From positions 1 to 56,438 of IMG/VR virus record IMGVR_UViG_3300037861_000214: a stretch of 56,438 bases of DNA; one strand, written 5' to 3'. The DNA is from a virus. Below, piece after piece: positions 24,292 through 35,900 of this stretch (position 1 is its first letter; each line of letters begins with the position of its first letter). The notes under the pieces are model-generated. The model worked only from the letters and a program-made list of their open reading frames with translations, ran no database searches and was not told the origin of the DNA. Both the position numbers and the translations under genes were made by a program.

Positions 24292-24307
24292 TTTTTATGG
24301 GGATTTT

Positions 24308-25540
24308 TTAAAAATCAAATCTTATTAAGTTGTTTACGAATGTTGCAATTGCACCCATTGTATACGAATTAAAGTTTGCTCCCGTATTAATTTGGATTCC
24401 ACTGGCACCATTAAAATTTCCGTTAGATAAATTCCATGTTCCTGCTTGCGGTGGAATTTGATTAGTAACAGAGGTATTAGTCCCGGAACCATTTGTTATA
24501 CCTTGAGGCATAGTTAGTACAAAAGACGAGTTACTTTTTGGTCCTGTTGTTGCTGATATAGATAACACTTGTATATCTCCTGAAGAGGGTGCTAAAATTG
24601 TAACCCCCCCTTGTGATACATCTGAGGTCGTAATAGCGGGTATATAAGCAGCATTTACCCCTGTTGTAGTACCTGAAGTTGTTGATGTATAATTAAATTG
24701 GTTTGCACTTACATTTGAAATTATGGCATATAAATAATTATCCACTCCTCCTCTTACTACAATATGATTACCATTTGTCAAACCATGAGAGTTTGATGTT
24801 ATAGTTACGGTTGTGCCTGTTCTAGAATATGTTAAACCTGAGTATACGTTACCTGAGGATAATATGTTAATTTCTTGAGCTGTTAATCCTGAGCCATTTG
24901 TAAAGGCTTGGTATCTAATTGTTGAGCTTATTTGAGGGTTTGTTACACTACCATCTTCCCCAGTTGGACCTTGAGTACCTTGTGCACCCGTTATACCTTG
25001 AATTCCAGTACCCGTACTTCCTTGAGGACCTTGAAGTCCTGTATCTCCAGTTGTACCTTGGATTCCAACATTACCTATTGTTCCTTGTGGACCTTGAGGA
25101 CCAGGTACCGTAGAATCCTCACCAGTAGTACCCTGCACACCTAAACCCCCTGTTACACCTTGTGTACCCTGAGAGCCTGTTATACCTTGAATACCTATTA
25201 TACCTTGAATACCTGTTATACCTTGTGAACCTATTGAACCTTGAGGTCCTTGTGCTCCTTGAAGGTTTGTTGCTGAACTGCCTGACCAAAGTGAACCATC
25301 AGGTCCTATTAATACTACCCCATATGATGCCTCAGATACTCCAGCTACATTATCAGCTACTCCCATAAAATTTACGGAACCTGTTGTACCTAGTGAACCG
25401 GTTAACTCAAGTGAGCCTGATATTGTGATTGCATATCCCTCGGCTCCAGTAAAAGCAGCTACGGATTGTGAAACTTGTTGTGCCTCTATTGTTTGTCCGG
25501 TTTGTATACCATCTAGTAATAATATTTTAAGTGGAGGCAT
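24308..25540 (-). CDS. Collagen-like fibre protein (410 aa)
   Basis: N-terminus [20 protein letters not shown], then [20 protein letters not shown], then about 35 Gly-x-y triplets ([16 protein letters not shown]) and a C-terminal beta domain with a repeated 'hold/transition' motif ([20 protein letters not shown]). The third collagen-like fibre in the window. The triplet DNA is highly repetitive and likely a recombination substrate. Confidence 0.8.
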   Translation of the reverse strand: MPPLKILLLDGIQTGQTIEAQQVSQSVAAFTGAEGYAITISGSLELTGSLGTTGSVNFMGVADNVAGVSEASYGVVLIGPDGSLWSGSSATNLQGAQGPQGSIGSQGITGIQGIIGIQGITGSQGTQGVTGGLGVQGTTGEDSTVPGPQGPQGTIGNVGIQGTTGDTGLQGPQGSTGTGIQGITGAQGTQGPTGEDGSVTNPQISSTIRYQAFTNGSGLTAQEINILSSGNVYSGLTYSRTGTTVTITSNSHGLTNGNHIVVRGGVDNYLYAIISNVSANQFNYTSTTSGTTTGVNAAYIPAITTSDVSQGGVTILAPSSGDIQVLSISATTGPKSNSSFVLTMPQGITNGSGTNTSVTNQIPPQAGTWNLSNGNFNGASGIQINTGANFNSYTMGAIATFVNNLIRFDF

Positions 25541-25562
25541 AGTATGTTATATTTTTGTTTTG

Positions 25563-25572
25563 TTATAAATAT
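25563..25572 (-). promoter_or_regulatory. ATATTTATAA motif (collagen fibre gene)
   Basis: Minus-strand motif 22 nt before the ATG at 25540. Confidence 0.4.
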
Positions 25573-25580
25573 GTAAAATT

Positions 25581-26534
25581 TTATTGTCTATCAATGTTTA
25601 CTAAGATTGTTGTATCTGTAGTTCGAGAGGTAGGGAGGGGTTGTGACATTTTACCTACTGCCATTAACTCATTATCTTTATTATATAACCCTAATGTTGT
25701 GACATAAGGTGAGAAATATGAGCTTGTTGCATAATGATAAACAGTACCGTTATTGCTGGAATTTGATATAGTTGTAGGATTTTGAGAATAATTAAAATCA
25801 TTTTCTGTGATAGTACATTTATATTGTGTTTCGTATATAGTAAAAGAAGATGAAAAGGATAGTATAATATTTGTTGTATCCACAAAATAAATAACATCAT
25901 CATTATCAATTATTCTTTCACCATTTATTTCTTCTATAGTTTCGTTTCTTGTTCCTCCACTAAATACTATCATCCCGTGACCATAAATAACATTGCCTAC
26001 TACTATTTTAGTATCATTTACGTTATTTATTATTAATCTTCCTTCACCATCATCGTAGTAACTACCACTATCTGTTGTAATTTTAATAGAATTAGGTAAA
26101 ATATAATCCCCAAACATTGATTTTGGAATTGACATTACCCCAATCATGGGGTCAAATGATGGTGTTGAGCTTGTAGGAAAATATTTTTCAGGGTTAAGAT
26201 CAGTTTGAGGGTAGTTATTAAAAGCATTAGATGCTATTTCACCTGTAACAGTTCCATCGGGGTTGTTGTTGAGAAGATTTGCAGTTTGTACCTCTCCATT
26301 ACTGCTTGAAATATAATTTGAATAATATAGTTGCTGTATAGAATGGTATATAGCTGATTGTGAGTATTCTGTTATATATCCCGTAGCACTCGAAGTTTGA
26401 AATTTTGCTCCTAAAAAACGGTCAATACCAACATCGGAAGCAGTTAGGGCATTTCCTTGAAATGAAAATCCCTTAGTTACTTCTAATGGTGATATTATTA
26501 TATCCTGTGAATTTAGTGTTTTGAAAGCCCCCAT
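25581..26534 (-). CDS. Baseplate/fibre-connector protein, paralogue of 26576-27592 (317 aa)
   Basis: Starts MGAFKTLNSQDIIISPLEVT. The C-terminus (YVTTLGLYNKDNELMAVGKM ... TTDTTILVNIDRQ) aligns with the end of the next gene (LTTIGLYNDSNELLAVAKLS ... KEALVRVKLDF), as does the N-terminal 'F(K)xLxxxDxIxS' start. The two are therefore tandem paralogues. Family name unknown; the position between fibres and giant baseplate proteins suggests a connector. Confidence 0.75.
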   Translation of the reverse strand: MGAFKTLNSQDIIISPLEVTKGFSFQGNALTASDVGIDRFLGAKFQTSSATGYITEYSQSAIYHSIQQLYYSNYISSSNGEVQTANLLNNNPDGTVTGEIASNAFNNYPQTDLNPEKYFPTSSTPSFDPMIGVMSIPKSMFGDYILPNSIKITTDSGSYYDDGEGRLIINNVNDTKIVVGNVIYGHGMIVFSGGTRNETIEEINGERIIDNDDVIYFVDTTNIILSFSSSFTIYETQYKCTITENDFNYSQNPTTISNSSNNGTVYHYATSSYFSPYVTTLGLYNKDNELMAVGKMSQPLPTSRTTDTTILVNIDRQ

Positions 26535-26575
26535 ATACTTTTATTTATTTAACATAAATGTTGGTTAGAGTTACA

Positions 26576-27592
26576 TCAAAAATCTAACTTAACCCTAACT
26601 AAAGCTTCTTTAGTAAAATCCTTATTTAATGGTTTTGAAAGTTTAGCTACAGCTAATAACTCATTACTATCATTATATAAACCTATAGTTGTAAGATACG
26701 TTTGTGGGTTATTAATAAAATAATTATAAACTACTTCCCCAGTTGAACCCGATATATATGAGGGGTTTTCGGAATAATTAAATTCTGAATTTCTTGCTCT
26801 AACAAATATGTAATCGGACGTAATTGTTTCTTCTGAATTTAATCCAAATGATGATCCTGATTGGATAGAGGCTAATAGTTTTAGTGAGTTATTAGCTATG
26901 GTATTTAGTGCTTTGTTAGTATTTAAAAGTATACCACCATTACCCGCGGATTGATCTAAAGCATCACCATTTAATAATATAGTTCCTATATCTGGCAAGA
27001 ATAGTCCATATGAGCTACCATTTGGTAAGAACCCCCCAGAGCCAGAAGGGGCAGAACCATTAGAACCACTAATTATTTGATATGATCTCATGGTACCAAA
27101 ATAAGTTGGAGTGGAAACCATATTAGAATTATCTGTTAGACTTATAGTAGCACTACCCAGTGTTAAAGTTAAATTTAACGAGCCCGGAAATAATGATTCC
27201 TTATAAGCAGCTCTTTCTATACTTAAAGCATAAATCGAATCTGATGACGTTGTGCCGAACATAAAGGATGCATTTTCATCTTCTAAAACTAAAGTTCTAT
27301 ATTGACCATATATTGTGGAAGAGGGTGAAACACCTGGAACTGCCGCTTGATTAAATGCTGCTGCTCCTCCTCCAGATTTATTACCATATGCAATTTCAAA
27401 TTGAGCTTTAGAAAGTGAGGATGTGGGGTCTAAATCAAATATGGTTGTGTAGTAACTAAACGAATCAGAATTTACTTGATTAGATTGTGTGAAAAATGTT
27501 GTTAAAACAGGTACGTTGCTGGTCCAGCATGTCGATGTTTGAGCTTGAGCGCTTACTATAAAATCGTCTGTTTCTAGTCTTTTGAATCCCAT
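26576..27592 (-). CDS. Baseplate/fibre-connector protein, paralogue of 25581-26534 (338 aa)
   Basis: MGFKRLETDDFIVSAQAQTS start and a conserved C-terminal block (LTTIGLYNDSNELLAVAKLS). The middle contains SDYIFVRARNSEFNYSENPS, paralleling ENDFNYSQNPTTISNS in the sister protein. Beta-rich, no enzyme motif. A structural virion protein by context. Confidence 0.75.
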   Translation of the reverse strand: MGFKRLETDDFIVSAQAQTSTCWTSNVPVLTTFFTQSNQVNSDSFSYYTTIFDLDPTSSLSKAQFEIAYGNKSGGGAAAFNQAAVPGVSPSSTIYGQYRTLVLEDENASFMFGTTSSDSIYALSIERAAYKESLFPGSLNLTLTLGSATISLTDNSNMVSTPTYFGTMRSYQIISGSNGSAPSGSGGFLPNGSSYGLFLPDIGTILLNGDALDQSAGNGGILLNTNKALNTIANNSLKLLASIQSGSSFGLNSEETITSDYIFVRARNSEFNYSENPSYISGSTGEVVYNYFINNPQTYLTTIGLYNDSNELLAVAKLSKPLNKDFTKEALVRVKLDF

Positions 27593-27602
27593 GTCTATTA
27601 TA

Positions 27603-28268
27603 TTATGTTGTTGATCTTGTTATCGTGATTGGTATAGTAATTCTAGCTCCACTATCCAAACCTGTAAATGTCAGAGTACTTACTAAAGATGCATTAGCAC
27701 CAAATAAAGTATTTATGGTTGTTGCTCTTAAGGTAATTTGTGTACCTGTTATTGTTGAAGAAACATTTGTTCCTAATGTTGTTGTTGAATTGATATTAGA
27801 AATAGATGCTGCTTCAGTATTAATACCTGTTGCCTCAAAAGTATTCAACAATCTAACATCCGCAATTGTTACACTATATCCTGATGTTTCAAATACTTGA
27901 TCATTACCTAAATAATTCAATGTTTGAGGAGTAATTGCTAAAGTAGCACCTTGTTGAAGTGTTACCGCTCCATATCCAACATTTAATATAGGTAATTTTG
28001 CCGTTCCTCTAGGTAATGTCGTTAACTTATATTTCATAATTTGAGATTCAATGGGGAATGCCTCTAATAAAGGCATTCCATCTATTGCTTCTCCATAAAA
28101 TTGTGAACCTGATGGGTGGCTAGGATTATATAATGTATAGTCAATTTCGTCATCTGCTAAGGCGAATTGTGTGATTCGAAATGAACCATCGTTAGCTGCT
28201 AGTAATTCTCTACCTTTGGTAGTTAAAATAGCATCTATTGTTATTACTGAATTGTTAAGGTAACCCAT
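27603..28268 (-). CDS. Conserved tail structural protein (221 aa)
   Basis: Starts MGYLNNSVITIDAILTTKGR, with RELLAANDGSFRITQFALAD shortly after; I recall this opening from structural proteins of other large phages. The C-terminal half is Ser/Thr-rich beta. Close spacing (10 nt) to the connector paralogue. Baseplate or fibre-attachment role is inferred. Confidence 0.75.
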   Translation of the reverse strand: MGYLNNSVITIDAILTTKGRELLAANDGSFRITQFALADDEIDYTLYNPSHPSGSQFYGEAIDGMPLLEAFPIESQIMKYKLTTLPRGTAKLPILNVGYGAVTLQQGATLAITPQTLNYLGNDQVFETSGYSVTIADVRLLNTFEATGINTEAASISNINSTTTLGTNVSSTITGTQITLRATTINTLFGANASLVSTLTFTGLDSGARITIPITITRSTT

Positions 28269-28333
28269 ATTTTATTAGTTTATGTAATTAAATTTATAAT
28301 TTTTATATTTTTGATTTAAATGTTTGTTATATA

Positions 28334-28343
28334 TTATAAATAT
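28334..28343 (-). promoter_or_regulatory. ATATTTATAA motif (before 27603-28268)
   Basis: Minus-strand motif just after the stop of the 1520-residue gene and 65 nt before the ATG at 28268. Confidence 0.35.
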
Positions 28344-28344
28344 G

Positions 28345-31300
28345 TTAATCTATTAGCTTGTTATCTCTTAGTGCACTCATTACTTTATCAGGTGTAAGTT
28401 CTATTTCAGGGATTGGGAATGGTGGAAATAAAAATCCTGATGGGGTATTATTCTTTTTTAATAATGGATTATATACTGTTACCATACTACCAGATTGTTC
28501 TTGAGTTGTAGTTGAACCCGTAGCATCATTACCTGTGGAACCTATTGGGGTATTTGTAGTAATTAAATTTACATTAGGTCGAAACTCTTTTTTAATTGGT
28601 AGTTCAGCATAAGGAAATTCCTTATTTATTATTATAGATGACGGTTCAAATATCCACCTTCTTAATAAAAAGAAATCTTTATCTATAGAAGCAGGTACTT
28701 CCCTATCTAGTAGTAGTAGTAATTGTCTGTTAGATCTTTCAGTAGGAGGGATAACTGATAAAATATTATACACCTGATCTTCACTATTAATAAATCTTAT
28801 TTGATCTCCTTCTTCTACTTTCCATTCTATGTTAAAATTAGGCATTGTAGTATCTGCGGGTTCGAATCCTCCTGGGAATCTTGTACTTGGGCCTGGATTA
28901 TACACTAAGGATTGTTGAATATTACCTTTATTATAAAATTCATTCCCCACAGGTTGAGTAACACCACTAACTAGTGTTAAATTAGATAATTCTATTTGTG
29001 AATTTAAAGAAGAATCAGGGAATTCTGAAGTTGAAGAAGTTGGAAATGTCCAAAAAGGTACTGTCATTGAACCCGCACTTTCTGATTGACCTGGATCTGT
29101 TAAATTAGGGTTAATAGTTAAACCTACAAAGGGACCATTTTGTGGTGGTGATATAACTGCACTTCCTTGGAATATAGGTCGGTTTGTAGGATTCCAATAA
29201 TTTCTAGGAGGATCAACAGATTCAGTTAAATAACTTTGTTGAACCTTAAATCTATATCGGGTTTCTGATTGAATAACTTCACTATCTGCATTTTTTATAC
29301 CTAAGTTTAAAGTTGCATATATTGCTCCATAAGCATCCTGGCCTAATTGAGTAGCAGCATCTCTAGTAAGATTAGCCATCATGTTAATTCTATATGTTTT
29401 ATTGTTATTTATAAGTCCAACATTACTACTTCCGTATATTGTAAATAAATCGAGTGTCAATGTATTACCTCCAGTATAATGTAAAGTTAAAGTTGGAGGG
29501 GAGATTTGTTGTATTGGTATTGCTACAAATGAGCTACCACTATTTTTTTCCATTGATATACTAAATTCACCTACTTTCCCCCCATTAAAACTACTACGAC
29601 TAAATATATTTCCTGTTGATGTCCTATATTGTTGTGGAGGAGTTGTAGGGAAGGTAGTTGTTAATTCTATGGTATACGGAGCAGATAAATCCGGTACATT
29701 ATAATCACTATCGGAGTCTGCAGAGAAGTATACTTCACCTAGTGATGCATAGCTCACAGATGAAGACACTATAGATGATGAAATACTAGAAGTAAAATTA
29801 GGATCGTATATTATTCCGCTTGTTAAATTGGATGCAGCATTATTACTAGAACCCATAAAATTATCCAATGTTATGGCTTTAGAATTAAATGAAGATGATT
29901 TATTTAATGGTCCCCTAAAAGTCATTGCATAGTTTGTAAATGCGGGTTTATATTCAGGGATAGTTGTTCCCTTTATAGGAATAAAACTTTGATAACCATT
30001 AGATGATGTTTGAGAATATAAAACAGGAACTAATTGTTTTGCTACCTTTTCTATTTCTTGTTCACCATTTAATATATTATATGAGGTAACTCCTCCTTGT
30101 TGATTCATACCTACTTTACCATATTGTTTTGATAATGGGTCTGTCGTCTCTACCCAAGTACCCTCAATATCAAAAGCAGTGTAAGGTGATAGGTTAGGGT
30201 TGTTAACATCACCACCAGCATTAATTAAATACTTAATGTTAAATTGTATCTTATCATTTATTACAGGGTAAGGGTCTGTAATTTGCTCACAATATGCAAA
30301 AAATGCATTTTGATAATCCACTACAGGTACATTTCCATATGTATATTCCGTTGAATCTTGTTCAACAGCTACATTAAAATCCTGGGCTGTTGATCTACTA
30401 CCTACATATTTATTATTTATAGAAGCTAACTGTGTGTAGTTTGAAAGAGGTACTGTGGATTTTCGTGCCGACCCACTTATTATTAATTCAAAATTTGAAG
30501 GTTTGTATATACCGGTTGAATAATTAACTATTTGTATATCTTTATTTTCGCGTTCCTCATTAACATTATTTAAAAAAGGCTGACAATCCAAAGCTTTACT
30601 AAATCCATTTGTCCCCTCAAAAGCATTTTCTATAAACGTAGGAACTAAACCATCACCTTCTAAAGGGCTTGCTTGTACGTTAAATTCTAATTGGTAGTTT
30701 TGCACTACTAAAGAATTTTCTACTGAAGAGGGGTTTGCAGAACCCGATGACACTTGTAATGCTAAAGATAAACAATCTCTAATATTAATTGATTGAGAAG
30801 GGATTAGATAACTCATGGTTATAGCTAAACCATTAACATGGATATCAGAATTTTGAAATACTTCCTCGACTGCAAATGCATCCCCTATTGAGGGGATAGA
30901 ATTAGGATAACTGCCTGTATATATTCGAATTGATGCCGTAGGCCAAGTTGGACCACCGCCAGTATCACCCTCCCCATATGAATTTGTGCCATATATAGCT
31001 GCCGCGTATTGTGCACCCGAAGTATCGCTACCAGTCCATGATGTTAAAAACATAGAGGCGGTTACCTCCACATCATTCTGTGGTAACTGATTAAATATAT
31101 ATAAACCATCTAAACTAGATGATATTGATTCTGAGTATGATATGTAAGTATCTTTCCACCTTGTTGAAAATAAGTTAGGTGGTAAAAAATTAGTTACCAC
31201 ATTTGTATTTATTATTTCTATATTTAAAGTAGGGGAAGAATAAGTACCATCAGGTTCTATATCAAAACCTGCTGCAGATGGAGAACCGGCTAAAGCATTA

Positions 31301-32907
31301 AATTCTGCTCCATATCCACTATCCAAAGTAAAGGTGGTTGGAGTTATAGTAGCATCACTCGCAGAAAACAATATGTCTATGGGAGGGTTACCTAATTGGA
31401 GGTTATGGGATGCCTTATATGTTACAAAATAATTTAAAGCAGTACATAAACCAAATTGGGTAGTCCCTATTGCATTATTACCATTAGTATTAGTTCCAAA
31501 GGGAGGTACTATACTACTTGTATAAGTATAAATACCATTTATTAATGTATTATTTTGATATACTTGAGGTGAAAAATTAACACCACTAGTTTGTTGTTGA
31601 AAGAGGTTATTTTTAAGTTCGCTAAATTCAGAGAGTGTTATTTCTAAGGGTTCGTCGTTATTTAAGCTAGTATACCCCGAACCTATAATAGCATTACTTA
31701 CAGTTAATTCTACATAAAAATCAACAGTAAGTGGTGAAGATGATGTTGCTACTACAGCATCTATTCCAAATAATATAAAATTTGTACTTTCTGAGGTTTG
31801 TTGTATTTTTATCATCCCAGGTTCTTTACCGTAGGTTGTTACTGAATTTGATAGTGTTATTAAAGTATCATACAAGGCAGTTTCAGGACCTACTTTAACT
31901 TCAGTTACGGAAGCTATAGTTGAACTATTATAAGATATTTTAGAATTACCAGGAGCTAGGGTTGTTGTAGTATTAAATTCATAATTGGATGAAGATACTT
32001 CGGCATTTTCTAGATATAGACGCCATTGTGCTCCCAGGGCTGGTGGAGAAGGTAAGGAGGTGTATTGTGTAAAAACCCAAGGGTAAACTGACATCTGTTC
32101 ATGGAATACTTGAAATGATCCACTTACTGCAATATTAATTTGGGGTGTGCCATTTAAAACCCCATTACCTAATGAAGCTAGTGTTCCCTCTAGAAAAAAA
32201 CTAGGTATATCTATATTACTATTTATACTAGTATTTCTTATGGGACCACCTACTGGTATAAAAGCAGATGTAGGGATTCCTGATCCTGTTTCTGTTACTA
32301 TATAGGCTTTATAGGGTCTATGTAGGTGAGGGTTATATCTATAAGTATTACCGTCCCCACTAGATGTATTATATCCCCTATATACCCATAGTTCTTGGTC
32401 ACTTTCAAGTGGGATAATTGTAGATGATTCTACTATGTTGTTTATGCTTAGAGTAATAATTATATCCCCTGAAATACCTGTAAAACCCTCTGATAGTAAT
32501 TCTGACTGAGTGAATGTAATTGTTTCCCCTACTTGGTACCCCGAACCCGTATTTACAACTATAATTTCATTAATATTAGTTCCTGCAGAACTTATTTGAA
32601 ATTCACCATTAATACCCTTTTTGCTACCATTTTTTGGTAGAGTAACAGTAGTGGTGGAGGTTGTTGTTTGTGAGGGATATGTTAAGTTATTGTTTAATAT
32701 TAAATTAGTAAACTCAACACCATTTTGGACTACATAAGACATATTAGCCCCTAATGATGATATTTTAGCAGTATAATTTTGATCAAATACTGTTGTGGGA
32801 TCTTTAATAGACTCTAATTGGGTATTTATTGGGGAAGAACCTGACACTAATATTTGATTAGTTGTTTCCTTAAAGTAATATTGTATGTCTGGAGTTTGTG
32901 TTGGCAT
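28345..32907 (-). CDS. Giant baseplate/tail structural protein (1520 aa)
   Basis: Beta-rich, Ser/Thr/Asn-rich protein with no enzymatic motif. Residues ~95-150 carry a module (VVNTGSGYQVGETITFTQSE) also present in the 1726-residue neighbour. The C-terminus ends in a proline-rich linker (FLFPPFPIPEIELTPDKV) and a short helix. It lies directly downstream of the gp7-like gene and is probably part of the baseplate wedge or its periphery. Confidence 0.75.
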   Translation of the reverse strand: MPTQTPDIQYYFKETTNQILVSGSSPINTQLESIKDPTTVFDQNYTAKISSLGANMSYVVQNGVEFTNLILNNNLTYPSQTTTSTTTVTLPKNGSKKGINGEFQISSAGTNINEIIVVNTGSGYQVGETITFTQSELLSEGFTGISGDIIITLSINNIVESSTIIPLESDQELWVYRGYNTSSGDGNTYRYNPHLHRPYKAYIVTETGSGIPTSAFIPVGGPIRNTSINSNIDIPSFFLEGTLASLGNGVLNGTPQINIAVSGSFQVFHEQMSVYPWVFTQYTSLPSPPALGAQWRLYLENAEVSSSNYEFNTTTTLAPGNSKISYNSSTIASVTEVKVGPETALYDTLITLSNSVTTYGKEPGMIKIQQTSESTNFILFGIDAVVATSSSPLTVDFYVELTVSNAIIGSGYTSLNNDEPLEITLSEFSELKNNLFQQQTSGVNFSPQVYQNNTLINGIYTYTSSIVPPFGTNTNGNNAIGTTQFGLCTALNYFVTYKASHNLQLGNPPIDILFSASDATITPTTFTLDSGYGAEFNALAGSPSAAGFDIEPDGTYSSPTLNIEIINTNVVTNFLPPNLFSTRWKDTYISYSESISSSLDGLYIFNQLPQNDVEVTASMFLTSWTGSDTSGAQYAAAIYGTNSYGEGDTGGGPTWPTASIRIYTGSYPNSIPSIGDAFAVEEVFQNSDIHVNGLAITMSYLIPSQSINIRDCLSLALQVSSGSANPSSVENSLVVQNYQLEFNVQASPLEGDGLVPTFIENAFEGTNGFSKALDCQPFLNNVNEERENKDIQIVNYSTGIYKPSNFELIISGSARKSTVPLSNYTQLASINNKYVGSRSTAQDFNVAVEQDSTEYTYGNVPVVDYQNAFFAYCEQITDPYPVINDKIQFNIKYLINAGGDVNNPNLSPYTAFDIEGTWVETTDPLSKQYGKVGMNQQGGVTSYNILNGEQEIEKVAKQLVPVLYSQTSSNGYQSFIPIKGTTIPEYKPAFTNYAMTFRGPLNKSSSFNSKAITLDNFMGSSNNAASNLTSGIIYDPNFTSSISSSIVSSSVSYASLGEVYFSADSDSDYNVPDLSAPYTIELTTTFPTTPPQQYRTSTGNIFSRSSFNGGKVGEFSISMEKNSGSSFVAIPIQQISPPTLTLHYTGGNTLTLDLFTIYGSSNVGLINNNKTYRINMMANLTRDAATQLGQDAYGAIYATLNLGIKNADSEVIQSETRYRFKVQQSYLTESVDPPRNYWNPTNRPIFQGSAVISPPQNGPFVGLTINPNLTDPGQSESAGSMTVPFWTFPTSSTSEFPDSSLNSQIELSNLTLVSGVTQPVGNEFYNKGNIQQSLVYNPGPSTRFPGGFEPADTTMPNFNIEWKVEEGDQIRFINSEDQVYNILSVIPPTERSNRQLLLLLDREVPASIDKDFFLLRRWIFEPSSIIINKEFPYAELPIKKEFRPNVNLITTNTPIGSTGNDATGSTTTQEQSGSMVTVYNPLLKKNNTPSGFLFPPFPIPEIELTPDKVMSALRDNKLID

Positions 32908-32919
32908 TATGTTATTTTG

Positions 32920-32930
32920 TTATAAATATT
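32920..32930 (-). promoter_or_regulatory. AATATTTATAA motif (1520-aa gene)
   Basis: Minus-strand motif 12 nt before the ATG at 32907. Confidence 0.4.
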
Positions 32931-32962
32931 TTGAAACTATTTTTTTAATATTATGGACTACA

Positions 32963-35900
32963 TTAAAGTCCTCCCCCTTGTGATGAACCTTCGGTATATA
33001 TTTCTTGTGTTAAGGTACAAGAAGATTGATTATTAAGATCATCATTATTTATTATAACACTTTTAACACTTCTTACTTCAGTTGGTCCATCTACAACAAC
33101 GTTTCCACCAGGGGTGGCCCTAAGAGTTAGTGTTCTATTCCCGCTATATAAATTATTAGAACCAGGTATCATTAAAGGACTACCATCACCTACAATCGTA
33201 ATCCAACTAGGTTGGGAGATTATAACATCATTTAAATTTTTAAATACCAGATAATATTGTATGTTAGGATCTCCGTTTACATTTATATTCATTGAAGCGT
33301 CAAGGTTGGAGTTATCAGGAGGCATAGACCACCCACTTACACAAGTAGTAGTTAATATAGGACTAACTGGGGTTACCATTTCAATTTGGATGTCAATTGT
33401 TACAGGTGGTGGTGGTGTATATATGTTATAGGCTGGGCCTATTGGAACGGATGATGCCGTAATATCTCCTTCATATAGATATAATTTATCAATTCTTTGG
33501 GAGTTTGTTATTGTAGAAGAAGCACTTAAAGCATGGTATGTTGAAGCTTTGGCATTCATAAACCATGGGATATTACTTACAGTGTTGGTATCATCGCCAT
33601 CAAATTCAGTTGAGCCTGTATTAAAATTACCAAAAGTATCAGTGTTGAATCCACTACCTGAAGATACTCGGTAAACATCCCCTGTAGCGGATGTTTGGAA
33701 ATAATCAGCCTGTGACCACCCTCTAAAGAATGATTCTGTTGGAAATGAGGGTATAGGTGGGAAATAACCTTGAGATATAGATTCTGTAATTCCTGAAGAA
33801 GGTATAACATTAGGATCTTCCCCCGAAGAGGTAGCAGAATAACTAAATACCCCACTAGCACTAAAGGTTAAATCATAAAAACTAGTATCAAAAGAATTAA
33901 CCGCCTCTGAACCTTCTAACTCACTAGTTACTATTAAGGTTGAACCTGATTGTTGTAGTGTGTTTGATATATAGTAAGTTTGAAATCCTTCAATTATAAC
34001 ATTTCTCCAATCTGAGGCACTCGTTAGTTTAAATATTGCATAATTACTATCAATAATAAAAGGTAGTATTTTTACCCCATTATCATCAACATTAGACATT
34101 TTAATATATGATACTTTATTAGTTACTTTATTTGCTACATCCTGAGTAAGTAAAGTTATAATTAAATCTTGTGTAGCTGATTGAAAACCTAAGCCTATTA
34201 ATGTTGATTGTGATATTGTTACGGTATCGTTCTTTTTATAACCACTACCTGGATTTGTTGATACTACTTTTAACCATGAAAGTGCTGCAGGGTCTGTTGT
34301 TGTTGTAATGGAAAATGAAGCACCACTCCCATTACCACTAGTAGTAGAGGCATTTGTAAAAAAAGTAGAATTGGCTCCATAGGACGATGTTTGGAATTTT
34401 TGTGTTATATTAAGTGGGTAATTCTGTGTGAGTTCACCATCTTGATTAACTGTATCTGCCCAAAACCAAACATTTCCTGGAGAAGGTAAAAAGTCAGATG
34501 ATAAAAACTCTTGTTCTTGTTTGTTATTATTATTAAACCATGCTATTCTAAAGAAATAATCTATAATAGAATCTTGCCCAAAAAATGCTTTACAGATTTC
34601 ATTTGCTTTTACTTGTATAGAATTTCCGAATTCTCCATTATAAAATTCTCTTTGATCAATTCTAGGATAATTTATAGGGGTTTGTTGATTTAATTCGGGG
34701 TGAGCTTGATTATATGGAGGAGTTATCCCTAAAGAAGGTGTTATAGATTCGCTCCACTGCTGGACAAACTCAGGATATTGGGCAAAAAATTTAGAGGACG
34801 AAATTTCTGTTTCGGTTAAACCACTAGTGCTAGCCGGGGCTGAGAATAAGTTGTTAAATGGTTCAAAGGTTCCACCGGTTCCCCCACTAAATTTATATAT
34901 AGCAGAACCACTAGTATTACCATATGATGGAAATGAAGTATCAGAATCAGGAACTTGGTAATTTCTGGGGAATGACTTAACACTTCCAGAGTATTCAGGG
35001 GTTGTGTATGATACTATAGGAGGAGCTTGTCTATTTCTTTCTAATAAATTTTGTTTTACTACTACCCCCGAAGATAAAGTTGTTCTAGCAGGTGTAAAAT
35101 CCTCTATCATTTTAAATAGAGAATTATCAAAAAATGAAATTAATCTAATAAAATCATTTATATTATAGCTGCTAATATATTTTGTAAAATATTCATCTCT
35201 TAAGGCATCCAAAGCAGGATAAGAAGTACCAGATTCAGTTATTTGTCTTGGGTCACCTATATAATCCCCTAGGTTAAAAGCACCAATTTGAGCTATAATA
35301 TCATCATTAACCTGATCTGTAGGTGAAAATGCTACCTCTAGATAATTAATACTTGGATTACTCCCATTTGGGTAACTATCCTGTTGAATTGACCTATAAG
35401 GGGATAATGTAGAGCCAGAAGGGGTTGCTTCTTGAGCTATACGTATTTGATCATTTATCCTATTTTTAATACCTCCAGGTACTTGATTTAAAAATATGGT
35501 TTCTTTGTTTTCTACAAATGAACCTGATACATAAAACATACTGTCTCCAGAGGCAAATGATTCCGTTATCTCCCAAGACCCCGTTACTTTGGGATGTATG
35601 GATTTTCTACTTGAGGTTATTAGCTGTGTTCCTAAGTCTGCTCTAAAAGCTAGATCATTAGGGGTAACATTAATGGTATTACCTTGTGTTGAATAGGGAT
35701 TAACTACATAATCATAAAATAAACTTTCACTTAAAGGAGTATTCCAATATCTTATTTCTTGATATGAACCTACAAAAGGAGTTATTTCACCTCCATTTAC
35801 AGACATATTATGGGGATATGGAAAACTTGAAGTATTTATCAAATTAAAATACTGCCAGTTATGGGTTACATTACTTACAGCAGAGTGACCAATTTGATCT

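Noticed and set aside
28850-28880. GGTTCGAATCC, like a tRNA T-loop
   Set aside because: It is inside the coding frame of the 1520-residue protein and no cloverleaf can be formed around it.
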